From Streptomyces odontomachi (GTDB taxonomy: Bacteria; Actinomycetota; Actinomycetes; Streptomycetales; Streptomycetaceae), in NCBI RefSeq assembly GCF_024435355.1, contig NZ_JAMJWG010000024.1, positions 62,001-126,000 on the forward strand: a stretch of DNA of 64,000 nt, in the 5' to 3' direction. Under the pieces are notes generated by a model that was given only the letters and a program-made list of their open reading frames with translations, was not told where the DNA came from and made no database searches. Shown piece after piece: positions 35,011-42,444 of the stretch; within the stretch, counting starts at the first letter, position 1, and the number at the start of each line of letters is the position of its first letter. Both the position numbers and the translations under genes were made by a program.

Positions 35011-36029
35011 GGTTGTGCCAGGGGCCGGCCGCCGGCCGCCGCGTGGACCCGGGCGACGCAGGCCACGATGGTGTCGACGTCGGGCTCGGGCGGCACGCTG
35101 ATCCGTACGCCCTGCGGCCAGTCGGCGGGGTAGTTCCTGAGGTCGTGCACGAGCCGGGTGCGGTAGCCGGCCTCGTGCAGCTCAGCGACGATCTCGGCCG
35201 CGTGCGGGCTCTCCAGGCAGAGGTAGTTGGCGTCCGAGGGCCAGACCCGCAGCCCGTCGATCTTCTCCAGGCCCGCCACCAGGTTCTGCCGGCATGTGAT
35301 CGTCCGGTCGATGCTGTCGCGCACGGCGTCGGGGCCGGCCAGCAGCCGTAGCGCGGTCTGCTGGGCCACGCCGGCGACGCTGTTCGGCATCAGGAAGAAC
35401 GGGAAGTCCTCCCGGGCGAACGCCTGGGAGACGGCGAACCCGATACGCAGGTTCGCCAGCCCCCAGGCCTTGGAGAACGTCCGCATCACCACGAGGTTCG
35501 GGAACGTGGACGCCAGGCGCAGCGCCGTGTCGGGCGCGAAGTCGGCGTACACCTCGTCGAGCACCACCAGGCCACGGGCACGCTCCAGGAGCGCGGCGAT
35601 GTCCCGCACGTCGAACTGGTAGCCGAGCGGATTGCGCGGCGAGCACAGCACGATGATCGCCTCGGGCCGGTCCAGGTACGGGTCGAGCGCGGTGAGCAGC
35701 TCGCCGGGTTCGCGTACCGGCACCTCCTGGTAGTTCCAGCCCTGTTGCCGGGAGACGGTCGCGGTGAGGTGGAAGTTGGGGGTGACGTCGACGACCAGGC
35801 CCTGGTAGGCGCAGCGCAGCAGGATGTCGATGAGCTGGGTGGCTCCTGCGCCGACGCGCACGAACTCCGCGGGCACGTCGAAGTACGCGGACACGGCGGC
35901 GGCGACGTCGCGGCTCCAGACGTCGGCCCTGGTGGTGATGTCCGTGGCCGCGGTGGCCGCTCTCATCAGGTCGGCCTGCTCACGGGCGTCCAGGAAGTGG
36001 TTGCCGGTCCACGTCAGATTCAGAGTCAT
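35007..36029 (-). CDS. HisC-like class I/II PLP aminotransferase or decarboxylase
   Basis: 340 residues, fold type I. The PLP Lys is in TFSKAWGLANLRIGFA near 187, the Asp in VVLDEVYADF near 158, LCSPRNPLGYQF holds the cofactor Asn, and a basic residue in GVRISVPPEPDVD is the usual carboxylate site. It is most like histidinol-phosphate aminotransferases. Start ATG 36029 with GGAAGA; a longer frame has none. HisC-like enzymes in other phosphonate clusters transaminate or decarboxylate phosphonate keto or amino acids. Making phosphonoalanine from phosphonopyruvate is one option. No histidine genes are near, so this is pathway-specific. Confidence 0.87.
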   Translation of the reverse strand: MTLNLTWTGNHFLDAREQADLMRAATAATDITTRADVWSRDVAAAVSAYFDVPAEFVRVGAGATQLIDILLRCAYQGLVVDVTPNFHLTATVSRQQGWNYQEVPVREPGELLTALDPYLDRPEAIIVLCSPRNPLGYQFDVRDIAALLERARGLVVLDEVYADFAPDTALRLASTFPNLVVMRTFSKAWGLANLRIGFAVSQAFAREDFPFFLMPNSVAGVAQQTALRLLAGPDAVRDSIDRTITCRQNLVAGLEKIDGLRVWPSDANYLCLESPHAAEIVAELHEAGYRTRLVHDLRNYPADWPQGVRISVPPEPDVDTIVACVARVHAAAGGRPLAQP

Positions 36030-36072
36030 CAGAGTCTTCCGCCTAGGTACGGGGGTGGAGGGGCTGGATGGT

Positions 36073-36158
36073 GGGCCCGCAGCCGGCGCCGCCACGGGTC
36101 GGCTCGGAACCGGCACCGCCACGGGTCGGGCCCGCAGCCGGCACCGCGGCGGGTCGGC
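36073..36158. repeat. Three 27-28-bp tandem repeats in the gap before the aminotransferase gene
   Basis: Units ending cgccacgggtcgg or cggcgggtcgg repeat three times between the adenylate-forming enzyme's end and the aminotransferase start. They contain cgcagccggcgccg-type GC palindromes. They leave an unusually long 129-bp spacer in a coupled operon and may form an mRNA hairpin or processing site. Confidence 0.7.
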
Positions 36159-37403
36159 TCAGAGCTGGAACCGCCGCTTCTTCCCGCCCGGCGGGGTGAT
36201 GCGCGCACACTCCTGGAGCTCGATCTCCTCGCCGGGCAGCAGGTCGGACATCCGCCGGCGCAGCGTGCTCGCCAGGGCCGCGGGCTCGGCGCAGGACGCC
36301 TCCGCCGACCAGCGCAGCAGGGTGCGCCGCCGGTCGTTCAGGACGAACTGGAAGTCGGCGAGTCCGGGGAGGTGGCCGATGGCCCGCAGCACGTCGTCGG
36401 CGGGCAGCTTTCCGGTGCGGAAGCAGACCGTCTCCGGTTCCCGGCCGCGCAGCCGCAGCAGCCGCTGCGAGCCGTCCGCCGCGGTCGCCAGCTCCGCGAG
36501 GTCGCCGGTGCGGTACCGGGCGAAGACGGTGCTGCGGTTCACCAGGTTGGTGAGCACCAGCTCGCCCCGCCCTGACGGTCCGGTCCGGCCGGCGTCGTCA
36601 AGCACTTCGAGCCGCACGTTCTCGGCCAGGACGCGGTACGTCGTCTCGTCGGGGGCGGTCGCCGCGATCAGGCCGCCTTCGGTCGAGGCGAGTGCGTCCA
36701 CCACGGGTGCGCCGAAGTAGCCGGTGAGCCGGTTGCGGTCGTCGGGGTGCAGCGGCTCCCCGCTGACCAGGAGCAGCCGCGGTCGCCAGGGCGCCTGGTC
36801 CGCTCCCTGGCTGAGGAGCGCCGCCCGCAGGTCGAGCAGGTACGTCGGCTTGCCGTACAGGACGGGTGCCCGGAACTTGTGCAGGAGCGCGAGGGTGGCC
36901 TGCGGTGACTCGGGGAGTTGCAGGCGCAGGTAGAGCCCGTCGTTCAAGGAGGGCAGAGGGCGGACGAAGCTGGGCCGGCCCGGTTTGTTGCTGACGAAGA
37001 GGACGGCGGGCCGGCCGCGCCGGAAGGCGTCGTCGGGCAGCCCCGCCAGGTCCCGGATCTGCGCGAAGAAGTGGTAGTTGACGGCGTACCAGGCGGCCGC
37101 GTCCAGGGTGACCTCGAGCGGCTGCCCCGTGGTGCCGCTGGAGGACAGCCGGTGGACGGGACCGGAGGTGTCACGCGACCGGAACCGGTCACCGTCCGCC
37201 TGGTGGTCGGCACGGCTCACGAGCGGCAGCTCGGCTGCCGGGTCCAGGGCGCGGTAGAAGGCGACGGTGCGACGTATGTGTGCCACGAATTCCGCGTGTG
37301 CGCCGGAAGGGGAGACGCTGCGGCGGCTCTCCTCCCAGGCCTGCTGCACACGGCGGACTTCCTCTATCGAGTTCGCGATGACATCGTCCGAGTCAATGAC
37401 CAT
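36159..37403 (-). CDS. Adenylate-forming enzyme, phenylacetate-CoA ligase (PaaK)-like
   Basis: 414 residues. The ATP-binding SSSGTTGQP lies near 87-95, STEGGLIAA and ARYRTGDLAEL follow in the core, and the C-terminus ends GGKKRRFQL with Lys residues near where the catalytic Lys of the family lies. Start ATG 37403 with AAGAAGG. It is the first gene of the minus-strand operon. Members activate aryl or alkyl carboxylates as adenylates and pass them to CoA, a carrier protein or an amine. No carrier protein is evident nearby. The role could be amide formation with a phosphonate or acyl capping. Confidence 0.82.
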   Translation of the reverse strand: MVIDSDDVIANSIEEVRRVQQAWEESRRSVSPSGAHAEFVAHIRRTVAFYRALDPAAELPLVSRADHQADGDRFRSRDTSGPVHRLSSSGTTGQPLEVTLDAAAWYAVNYHFFAQIRDLAGLPDDAFRRGRPAVLFVSNKPGRPSFVRPLPSLNDGLYLRLQLPESPQATLALLHKFRAPVLYGKPTYLLDLRAALLSQGADQAPWRPRLLLVSGEPLHPDDRNRLTGYFGAPVVDALASTEGGLIAATAPDETTYRVLAENVRLEVLDDAGRTGPSGRGELVLTNLVNRSTVFARYRTGDLAELATAADGSQRLLRLRGREPETVCFRTGKLPADDVLRAIGHLPGLADFQFVLNDRRRTLLRWSAEASCAEPAALASTLRRRMSDLLPGEEIELQECARITPPGGKKRRFQL

Positions 37404-37738
37404 GAACCCTGCCTTCTTGAGGGGCTGACAGGTGGCTGCATGCGGCACGTGGCGTGAAAGGCGAATGGGCGGCCGGGGCGGAAAGGCGACGACCGGGACG
37501 TCTCGATGGACCGCGCACATCGAGGAGAGGAGCCGCAGGCCGCGTATTGGGCGCACTTCTTCCGTCGGCAAGAGCGTGACATCTTCATGTCGCGGTGTCA
37601 AACATCAGGGAAAGCAGACGATTTCGACCCTCGGCGACCCTCAGCAATTCCGAGAAACGCCCAAAGGGCCTTGCCCAGCGCATTGAAATCGCTGAACAAA
37701 GCCTTGGGGGAGTCTTCTCTTGCCTTACCGAAAACGGG
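37404..37738. promoter_or_regulatory. Upstream region of the phosphonate operon
   Basis: 335 bases with no gene. It is lower in GC than its surroundings (for example around 37575-37740) and lies directly before the first operon gene, so it is the likely promoter region for transcription towards lower coordinates. I see no confident -10/-35 pair or operator palindrome. The regulator gene at its left edge as transcribed (37739-38575) points the same way and ends here. Confidence 0.5.
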
Positions 37739-38575
37739 TTATCCGGTCGCCAGGGCAGCCAGCTCCTCGACGTCGTACTCGGCACGGGAATGGCTTCCGT
37801 ACCGGGTCAGCTTGCCGCGGCTCGCCCATTTGCGGACGGTCGCCTCGGAGACGCCCACGGCCTGGGCCGCCAGTCTGGTGGGCAGGGTCCGGCGGGCTGG
37901 AGCGGTCTCCGGTGCGTCGCGGGTGAGGGTGTGGCGCAGCGCCAGCCACTGCCGGGCCGGCCAGGTGTGGCCGGCGCCGCAGCGCACGTCACCGGTCGGT
38001 GCACCGTCCGTGCCGGCGCCCACGTCCGCGTCCGCCACCGAGGCCTCCACGGTGCTCCCGCAGCCGGTGCGCGGACAGGGTCCGAGCGTGACGTGGCCTG
38101 CGGGGTGCCGCTGGACGACGCGCCGGGCCCGGGTGATCAGGGCGCGCATCTCCTCCGCCAGTTCGGCCGCCGCCGGATGGACGACCAGCAGGTCCAGGTG
38201 GCGGAGGAGGAACATGGCCAGCGGCCCGACCGCGCGCTCCGGCGCCGGGCCCGGCAGCAGCCGGGTGAGCGTCCCCGCCCAGGAGGCGAGCACCCCGGTC
38301 ATCAGCGCACGGACCGCGGAGGCCTCCTCGTCGAACACGGGCCCGAGCCGCCGGGTGCCGCTGACGCGTTCCCCGCGCGGGGTGGTCGCCGGCTCCAGCA
38401 GGTAGCCGATCTCGCGGTGCAGCCGGGGCAGTTCCGTGAGGGTCGCGGCAAGGTCGGCGCGACACCTCCGGCACAGTTTCGGGGAGCGGGTGTGCCACGT
38501 CGTCGGTGTGGCGCGTTGGGGACCGGTGGTGCACTTCGGCGCAGGGCAAGAACTGTCGCCTAAAGCGTGGGACAT
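37739..38575 (-). CDS. Putative DNA-binding protein with zinc-finger-like N-terminus and HTH C-terminus
   Basis: 278 residues, starting at ATG 38575 with GAGG 5 bp upstream; the longer open frame has none. The N-terminus has CPAPKC and KLCRRCRADL cysteine pairs, the middle is helical, GPCPRTGCG and VRCGAGH provide more Cys/His, and the C-terminal 50 residues hold LPTRLAAQAVGVSEATVRKW then RYGSHSRAEYDVEEL, an excisionase/MerR-like helix-turn-helix. Similar proteins are common unassigned genes in actinomycete accessory DNA. Located between the cluster promoter and the peptide gene, it is a candidate regulator. Confidence 0.7.
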   Translation of the reverse strand: MSHALGDSSCPAPKCTTGPQRATPTTWHTRSPKLCRRCRADLAATLTELPRLHREIGYLLEPATTPRGERVSGTRRLGPVFDEEASAVRALMTGVLASWAGTLTRLLPGPAPERAVGPLAMFLLRHLDLLVVHPAAAELAEEMRALITRARRVVQRHPAGHVTLGPCPRTGCGSTVEASVADADVGAGTDGAPTGDVRCGAGHTWPARQWLALRHTLTRDAPETAPARRTLPTRLAAQAVGVSEATVRKWASRGKLTRYGSHSRAEYDVEELAALATG

Positions 38576-38630
38576 GGTTTCCTCAGGCGCGGAGTCGGTG
38601 GTCGGGGGAAGCGGGAAAGCGGTGCTGCGA

Positions 38631-38783
38631 TTAATCCCAACCCCAGCTGAAGGAAGTGGCCCGGCGGTGTGGCTCCGCCATACCGAGCCCAAACGGATCC
38701 GACCGTTCCGTCACAGTGGTGATCAGCAGCGTCTCGATCTCCGCCGTGGGACCGACGAACGGAATCGGGAAGCGCATAGACAT
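38631..38783 (-). CDS. 50-residue peptide gene, probable signal or modified-peptide precursor
   Basis: Read directly from the minus strand. ATG 38783 follows GAAGAGGATCTCC, a strong ribosome site, and the frame ends in TAA at 38631. The peptide begins MSMRFPIPFVGPTAEIETLL, has TVTERSDPFGLGMAEPH in the middle and ends RRATSFSWGWD. The C-terminus is aromatic with two Trp, while the N-terminal part is leader-like with alternating hydrophobic and acidic residues. No Cys. Codon third positions are mixed rather than strongly GC. It sits between regulators with room for its own promoter. I do not recognise a family; a RiPP precursor or a small signalling peptide sensed by a LuxR-type regulator are both possible. 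Confidence 0.6.
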   Translation of the reverse strand: MSMRFPIPFVGPTAEIETLLITTVTERSDPFGLGMAEPHRRATSFSWGWD

Positions 38784-38973
38784 GGAGATCCTCTTCATGA
38801 GTATGGCTGGTGTTCCTGGAACCGTGATTCAGGACTCACGGAGGCAGGGGGCTCCGTATGATTTCTCGTTACCTGAAATCCACCCGCACGCCGCATCTCT
38901 ACGGTGACACACCGTCTGGCGCCATCTCCACCCGTTCCGCTGGCCTCAAGGTGCCCCGGCATCAAGGTGCCAT

Positions 38974-39309
38974 TCAGGCCTGGTCGGCCTTCGCGGTCAC
39001 CGGCAGATGCGTCACCCGGACCGTGGCATCGCAGAGCCCGACGGTCCGCGGATCGGTGGACGTCACCAGATCGGCCTGCATCCGGCGTCCCCCGATCGCT
39101 CTGCGCACCGCCGCCAGCACCCCCTCGCCCGCGGCCACCACGGACGAACCTGCGACGTAGAGCACGCCACGATGCCCGTTGCCCCGGGATCCAGGCGCGT
39201 AGACATGCTGCAACAGACAGTCCGGGGTGCCGGACAGCTCTCGCGCGATGTCGTGGATGTCCAGCGGGTCCCGCTCGGGGACGGCAAGCCGGATGTGGAT
39301 CGCGTACAT
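38974..39309 (-). CDS. Small conserved-looking hypothetical protein
   Basis: 111 residues from ATG 39309 (MYAIHIRLAVPERDPLDIHD). No ribosome site is clear, so translation may be leaderless or start elsewhere. It looks globular alpha/beta: a first strand, then IARELSGTPDCLLQHVYAP, GVLYVAGSSVVAAGEGVLAA and a last strand VRVTHLPVTA. It could be a small regulatory or binding protein linked to the LuxR-type regulator gene upstream of it. Function unknown. Confidence 0.65.
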   Translation of the reverse strand: MYAIHIRLAVPERDPLDIHDIARELSGTPDCLLQHVYAPGSRGNGHRGVLYVAGSSVVAAGEGVLAAVRRAIGGRRMQADLVTSTDPRTVGLCDATVRVTHLPVTAKADQA

Positions 39310-39621
39310 GGCAGCACATGGTGGCACGGCGAGATCCGGTACGTCGGCCGTCCCAAGGCCGCTAACTGCCATGGCACCAGACGGCCACGGCAGGCGCGGG
39401 GCGCCCGTAGGGGTGCGGGGAACTGCGCGTCCAGCCACGACGCGACCCTGCGGGTCGTCACCTGCCCGAAGGGGCTGTTCCTGTCGTGACCGGACCTCCC
39501 CCACTCTCGGCTTCGCTCGAGCGGGAGGTACCCCCATGCCGGTGGATGGTTGCTCGCGCCCGCGCGGCGGAGCCGCATATCGACACAGCCCCGCGCCCCT
39601 CAACCGGCGCCTTCGGCGCCG
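39310..39621. repeat. Gene-free spacer composed of dispersed repeats (copy D and a palindrome)
   Basis: 312 bases without a gene. Near 39413-39435 lies an inverted, diverged copy of the gcgcagttccccgcgcccct unit. From 39495 to 39537 is a palindrome with arms cctcccccact and gcgggaggtaccccc. From about 39546 to 39620 is copy D of the dispersed repeat, inverted relative to copies B and C and ending in the hairpin ggcgccttcggcgcc. The LuxR-type gene ends 1 bp beyond that hairpin, so it probably serves as its terminator. Confidence 0.8.
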
Positions 39622-40650
39622 TTACATCCAGCCGGCCCGTGCCGCGAGCACCCCGGCCTCGAAGCGGCTGCGGGCGCCCAGCCGTCCCATGAGTTCGGCC
39701 ATCATCCGCCGCACCGTGCGCAGCGAGACGCCGAGCCGCCGGGCGGCGACCTCGTCCGTGCTGCCCAGCTCCAGCAGCCTCAGCAGTTCCAGCTCTTGCG
39801 CCGTCGGCTCGTCGGGGGCCGACGGCCGCGCCCCGTCCAGGGGGTGGCCCCGCTGCCAGGTCATCTCGAAGAGGTGCACCAGGGCGGCCAGTACGCCGGG
39901 GGCGTGCAGCACGACGGCGCCGGCGCGACTGTCCTTGGGGTCGGCGGGCAGCACCGCCACCGAACGGTCCACGACGAGCATGCGCACCGGAAGCGAGGGG
40001 ATGGTGCGTATCTCGCCTCCGAGGCCGGCTAACCAGCGGGCGTACTCGGTGCTGGCCCGGTCGTTGCGGACGCTGTCGAGGTAGAGCGTCCGGATGCGGA
40101 CGCCCGACGCCAGGCTCTTCTCGTCCAGCGGCCGGCTGGCCTCCATGGCCTCCTGGCTCTGCGCGCCGCCCGGTGCGAACGACAGCAGTTCCTCGCGTGC
40201 CTGCACGGCCAGTTCGGACAGCCGGGCCCGTACCGAGGCGAGGTCGTCGAGTTGCTCCAGGCCGAGGTTGCCCCACTGCCCGCGGTGCGCGGAGTAGGCC
40301 GCCACGAGTTCGGCGGCCTCCGCGCGAGCCCCCGCGAGCTGGGCCTGCTGGGTGCAGATCTCCCTCTCACGCTGGTTCAGCAGCGCGGTCAGACCGACCT
40401 CCGGGCTGAGCGCGACGGGCGTCGCCGTGTAGTCGGACGGATAGAAGAGCATGGACAGCTCCGCCAACTCGTCCAGACAGTCGTGCACATCGGATTCGGT
40501 CATGTGCAGTTGGTGCGCGATCTCGGCGGTGCCCCAGCCGGGGCGGGTCACCACCGTGCGATAGATGTCCAGCAGACGGCCCCGCTGCCCCAGCAGAGCC
40601 GCCAGCAGACCCGGCTCCTGTCCACCCATGTCGCCGTGCGCCGCGCCCAT
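39622..40650 (-). CDS. LuxR-type transcriptional regulator with TrmB-like N-terminus
   Basis: 342 residues. N-terminal winged-helix-like region (LLDIYRTVVTRPGWGTAEIA, HQLHMTESDVHDCLDELAEL) of TrmB type, then a coiled coil about 90-145, a sensor-like middle domain (RIRTLYLDSVRND..., LVVDRSVAVLPADP), and a C-terminal LuxR helix-turn-helix ELLRLLELGSTDEVAARRLG then SLRTVRRMMAELMGRLG. This architecture is common in Streptomyces regulators of secondary metabolism. Start ATG 40650 with GAGAGG 10 bp upstream. It is the best candidate pathway regulator, upstream on the same strand as the cluster but separated by repeats. Confidence 0.85.
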   Translation of the reverse strand: MGAAHGDMGGQEPGLLAALLGQRGRLLDIYRTVVTRPGWGTAEIAHQLHMTESDVHDCLDELAELSMLFYPSDYTATPVALSPEVGLTALLNQREREICTQQAQLAGARAEAAELVAAYSAHRGQWGNLGLEQLDDLASVRARLSELAVQAREELLSFAPGGAQSQEAMEASRPLDEKSLASGVRIRTLYLDSVRNDRASTEYARWLAGLGGEIRTIPSLPVRMLVVDRSVAVLPADPKDSRAGAVVLHAPGVLAALVHLFEMTWQRGHPLDGARPSAPDEPTAQELELLRLLELGSTDEVAARRLGVSLRTVRRMMAELMGRLGARSRFEAGVLAARAGWM

Positions 40651-40806
40651 AGCCCCCAGCCCTCTCGCCGGTCCAACCGGTGAAGATCAAGATCACGCAG
40701 CTCCTCATCGGATGGTAGACAAGGAATGTAATGTTCCGGCCAAAAGGCGTGATGAGCGGTGATCGGCGGCAGGTGATCGGTGGCATCGGAGGCCGCCGCG
40801 AGGCGG

Positions 40807-41835
40807 TCAAGCGCCCGGCGGCACCCCGTCCACCAACTCCACCGGACCGGTCCCCGACGTCAGCGCCGCCAGGGACTCCTTCAGCTGGCCCCACCCCGCG
40901 TCGGTGAGCAGTTCCTCGGCCTCTCCCGGCGGACACATCCGCCACTCGGCCAGCTCGTCCTCGTCCAGCCGGATGCGCGCCAGCCGGTGGTCCGCCAGCC
41001 GTCCGCCGTCGAAGACGTGCACCACACGCGGCCGGTCGTCCGGGCGCGTCACCCAGTCCACGCTCAGCAGCCGCCCCGGCGTGCAGTCCAGCCCGAGCTC
41101 CTCCGCCGTCTCCCGGACGGCCGCCGCACGCGGGCTCTCCGACCCGGTCTCGACGGTGCCGCCGGGCAGCCCCCAGGGGCGCTCCCCCACCGGCTGGAGC
41201 CGCACCAGCAGCACCCGGCCACGGCTGTCGGTGAAGAGCATCCGGGCCTTGACCAGGGCCGTCGGCCGCTCACCCGCCCGGGGAAGCGCTTCCGAAACGG
41301 CCGGGTCGAGGGTCGCCGCGGCCGGCTCGGCCGCACGACGGCTGGGGGTACTCCCCCACTGCTCTCCACGGGCGTGGGAGGTGCCCCCACCCACGCCCTT
41401 CAGGCGGTGGGGGAACATGCCGGGCCGGCGCCGGTGCACGGTCAGGTAGTACAGCCCCCGTTCGCCCGCGGTCAGCGCGCGTCGCGCACCGTGCGGAAGC
41501 CACAGCAGGGTGCCCTCGGTGAGGCGCTGGGGACCGTCGACGGTGGCGAGGGTGCCGTCGCCACCGAGGACCAGCAGCATGACGTCGAGGAGGGGTTCGG
41601 CGTGCGGGTCCACGCCCCGACCAGGGGGCAGGTGGACGACGTTGGCATCGAGCTGCCGCCCGGACTCGGCCAGCTTCCACAGGGCGCCGGCGGATCCTTC
41701 GTCGGTGCTCTCGACCAGCTCCCGTACGTCCGCCAGCACCCGCGGGACCGCATCCTCCGGCCCACCGCCCCCCGGCCCGCCGTCCTTCCGCACACCGCCG
41801 GGCACGAGGCCCCCGGCTCCGGCTCCTTCGGTCAT
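40807..41835 (-). CDS. Cupin-NUDIX hydrolase fusion
   Basis: 342 residues. N-terminal half is a cupin-like double-stranded beta-helix (VHLPPGRGVDPHAEPLLDVML, LATVDGPQRLTEGTLLWLPH). The C-terminal half is a NUDIX domain with box GGTVETGSESPRAAAVRETAEELG split over G-x5-E-x7-RE-x2-EE-x-G. The linker (about residues 144-165) is encoded by a palindromic intergenic-type repeat read in frame (see repeat entry). The cupin could sense or bind a nucleotide-linked substrate. Substrate unknown. Confidence 0.85.
   Translation of the reverse strand: MTEGAGAGGLVPGGVRKDGGPGGGGPEDAVPRVLADVRELVESTDEGSAGALWKLAESGRQLDANVVHLPPGRGVDPHAEPLLDVMLLVLGGDGTLATVDGPQRLTEGTLLWLPHGARRALTAGERGLYYLTVHRRRPGMFPHRLKGVGGGTSHARGEQWGSTPSRRAAEPAAATLDPAVSEALPRAGERPTALVKARMLFTDSRGRVLLVRLQPVGERPWGLPGGTVETGSESPRAAAVRETAEELGLDCTPGRLLSVDWVTRPDDRPRVVHVFDGGRLADHRLARIRLDEDELAEWRMCPPGEAEELLTDAGWGQLKESLAALTSGTGPVELVDGVPPGA
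41343..41391. repeat. Palindromic repeat inside the cupin-NUDIX gene
   Basis: Arms tgggggtactcccccact and gtgggaggtgccccca type sequences flank a short centre. It is related to the palindrome at 39495-39537 (cctcccccact ... gcgggaggtaccccc). It lies within coding sequence, adding about 16-21 residues (Gly/Ser/Arg-rich) between two folded domains without breaking the frame. Confidence 0.78.
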
Positions 41836-41982
41836 CGCCCCTCCTTTACGGCCGGTTCAGACCAAGGGCCATTATGACGGGAGAGGCGGTCAGGGACGAC
41901 CAGAAACAGTCAAGTAGCGTCACAACGGCAACGATCAACACGTACCGAACGCAGACGGGACAGAAGAGGGTGAATACGGACG

Positions 41983-42420
41983 ATGAACGGGACCACGGCA
42001 GCCGTAGCCGGTGCGGTGATCTTCGTATGGCTGGGGATGGTGCTGGCGATCTCCTTCCTGGAGGCACCGCTGAAGTTCCGCGCACCGGGCGTCACCGTCC
42101 CCGTCGGGCTGGGCATCGGCCGGCTCGTCTTCCGCGCGCTCAACATCTGTGAGGCCGCCTTCGCCGTCGCCGTGCTCGGGCTCGTCGCGGCCGGCGGCCC
42201 GAGCACGGCCGTCGTCGTGCTCACCGCACTGTCCGCCGCCCTGCTCGCCGCCCAACTGGGCGTGGTCCGCCCCGGCCTCAACCGGCGCTCCGACCGCGTC
42301 CTGGCCGGCGAGGAGCTACCGCGCTCCCGGGCGCACCTGTACTACATCGCGCTGGAGGTCGCCAAGGTCGCGGCGCTCATCGCACTCGGCGTGATCGTGC
42401 TGGGCGCCGCGGCGGGCTGA
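41983..42420 (+). CDS. Four-helix membrane protein
   Basis: 145 residues with four predicted transmembrane helices (about 6-26, 45-70, 75-92 and 118-142). The conserved charged FLEAPLKFRAPGVTVP loop after helix 1 and RPGLNRRSDRVLAGE between helices 3 and 4 resemble small DUF4149-like or uncharacterised actinobacterial membrane proteins. Start ATG 41983 after gaagagggtgaatacggacg, a weak site. Divergent from the cupin-NUDIX gene. No function assigned. Confidence 0.8.
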   Translation: MNGTTAAVAGAVIFVWLGMVLAISFLEAPLKFRAPGVTVPVGLGIGRLVFRALNICEAAFAVAVLGLVAAGGPSTAVVVLTALSAALLAAQLGVVRPGLNRRSDRVLAGEELPRSRAHLYYIALEVAKVAALIALGVIVLGAAAG

Positions 42421-42444
42421 CGTCGGGGGGACGGCGAGCGGACG

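Noticed and set aside
38631..38783. Lasso-peptide precursor
   Set aside because: No lasso cyclase, B1/B2 proteins or correctly spaced leader Thr and ring Asp/Glu pair are seen.
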